A DNA stretch of 64,000 nucleotides from Lonicera japonica (taxonomy: Eukaryota > Streptophyta > Magnoliopsida > Dipsacales > Caprifoliaceae): the NCBI GenBank assembly GCA_021464415.1, contig CM038469.1:59439650-59503649 (forward strand). Reading direction: 5' to 3'. The notes beneath the pieces are model-generated. The model saw only the letters and a program-made list of their open reading frames with translations, made no database searches and was not told the DNA's origin. Shown here piece after piece: positions 63,057-64,000 of the stretch. Numbering within the stretch: the first letter of the stretch is position 1; every line of letters starts with the position of its first letter. Position numbers and translations under genes: made by a program.

Positions 63057-64000
63057 AGAAAAGGAAAATAAGTGTTAGAATCTATGTGTAGATTACAATT
63101 ATATAATACTAGATTAGTAGATTACAATATTACATTACTAATTTACTAGTATTATACATTTATACATATTAGATTACTATCCATACCAGATTCATAGATT
63201 GTGGATTACTAGTTGAAGGCTTGAAGCCCACAAAAGATTATAAAAAAAAAAGGAAAGAAAAAATAGCCATAACCATTAAGTACTTAAGTAGTACTCTAAT
63301 AGTATAATATAGTACATTAGTACTAATAAAAAAGAAAAAGAAATTAGGAGAAAACTGAAATTTAACTTAATTAAAAACTAAAATTAACTTATTAAGTATC
63401 AACTTCAACTATCAAGTTATCAACTACCAAATAATTAACCAAAGTATCAATTATCGACTTATCAATTATCAACTATCAACTATCAAGTAGCATCTCTAAA
63501 TTCAAAGTTCAAACATCTAAGAATCAATTATCAATTATCAAGTATTAAGTTATCAAGTATCTTAAGCTCAACTATCAAGTATCTAAATTTTCTCTAAAAT
63601 TAGGAATAGCAAATTAGCAACTACCATATATTAAAGAACAATAAAATGATAAATCATCTATAAAATTAAGGCTAACTAATTAAATCATTTATTAGCCTGT
63701 TTGGGGTTAGGGCTAAAATATATACAATTTCAATGTGTTTGAAGTATGAACTATGAAGTTAGGGCTAGATCTTAAGGTGGAGAAGTATGAGCAAGCACAA
63801 AATCAAAGTAGCCAAATAAAAAAAATAAACTTCATACGAAAAAGGGGATTTCGAATTTTAGGGCTAGATCTTACGGTGGAGATGTGGAGACTGTAGTGCG
63901 TGTTGGACTGCCGCTGAGTGACTGCCGATTGGTGGTGCTGTTGTGGTGGGAGAGAGCGGAGGAGAGAACCGAGCAGAGGAGGGAGACTAGGAGAGAGCGG
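63057..64000. other. 5' leader and interior of the hAT element, running off the window
   Basis: Contains degenerate TATCAACTATCAA repeats at 63395-63560 and, at 63880-64000, a G/A-rich stretch that on the coding strand is CT-rich. The right terminus of the element was not reached. Confidence 0.45.

Overview
The window looks like a gene-poor, transposon-rich piece of a flowering-plant (probably eudicot) nuclear genome. The evidence is very AT-rich DNA, spliced genes with plant-type exon structures, WAT1-family transporters and a plant XPG/UVH3 nuclease, and many plant transposons (LINE, Copia, hAT, Harbinger-like and foldback MITEs). I see no rRNA, no CRISPR, no bacterial operon and no complete tRNA gene.

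Layout. 1-1650: a decayed LINE reverse-transcriptase fragment on the minus strand. 4743-9082: an intact 7-exon WAT1-related transporter gene (copy A, minus). 9.1-25.8 kb: about 16 kb without host genes, filled with MITEs, a candidate SINE, minisatellites and a possible long-TIR element. 25793-30520: WAT1 copy B, a duplicate of copy A that is clearly a pseudogene. 30618-35063: a dead Copia element with both LTRs, followed by another LINE fragment (zinc-binding and RNase H parts). 36945-44871: WAT1 copy C (minus), intact, with a transposon-filled third intron of about 5 kb. 45381-57126: a complete 15-exon XPG/UVH3 DNA-repair endonuclease gene (minus, 1560 aa). 57.4-58.0 kb: a Harbinger-like element. 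59.7-64.0 kb: the left terminus and intact transposase gene (minus) of an hAT element that runs off the right edge.

I spliced the genes by hand. In copy A, copy C and UVH3 every exon joins in frame with conserved family sequence. The splice sites are GT-AG except one GC-AG intron in UVH3. The three WAT1 copies form a same-strand tandem array; copies A and C keep a complete reading frame and copy B has accumulated frameshifts, stops and a lost splice acceptor. UVH3 ends only 509 bp upstream of the start of WAT1 copy C on the same strand.

I found no convincing new biological system. The observations most worth following up are the 84-residue tandem duplication carrying an EWEEG motif in UVH3, its GC-AG intron, two related transposons in inverted orientation inside UVH3 introns, the intact hAT transposase with a spliced Gly/Arg-rich tail, and several MITEs with readable target-site duplications that order the insertion events.
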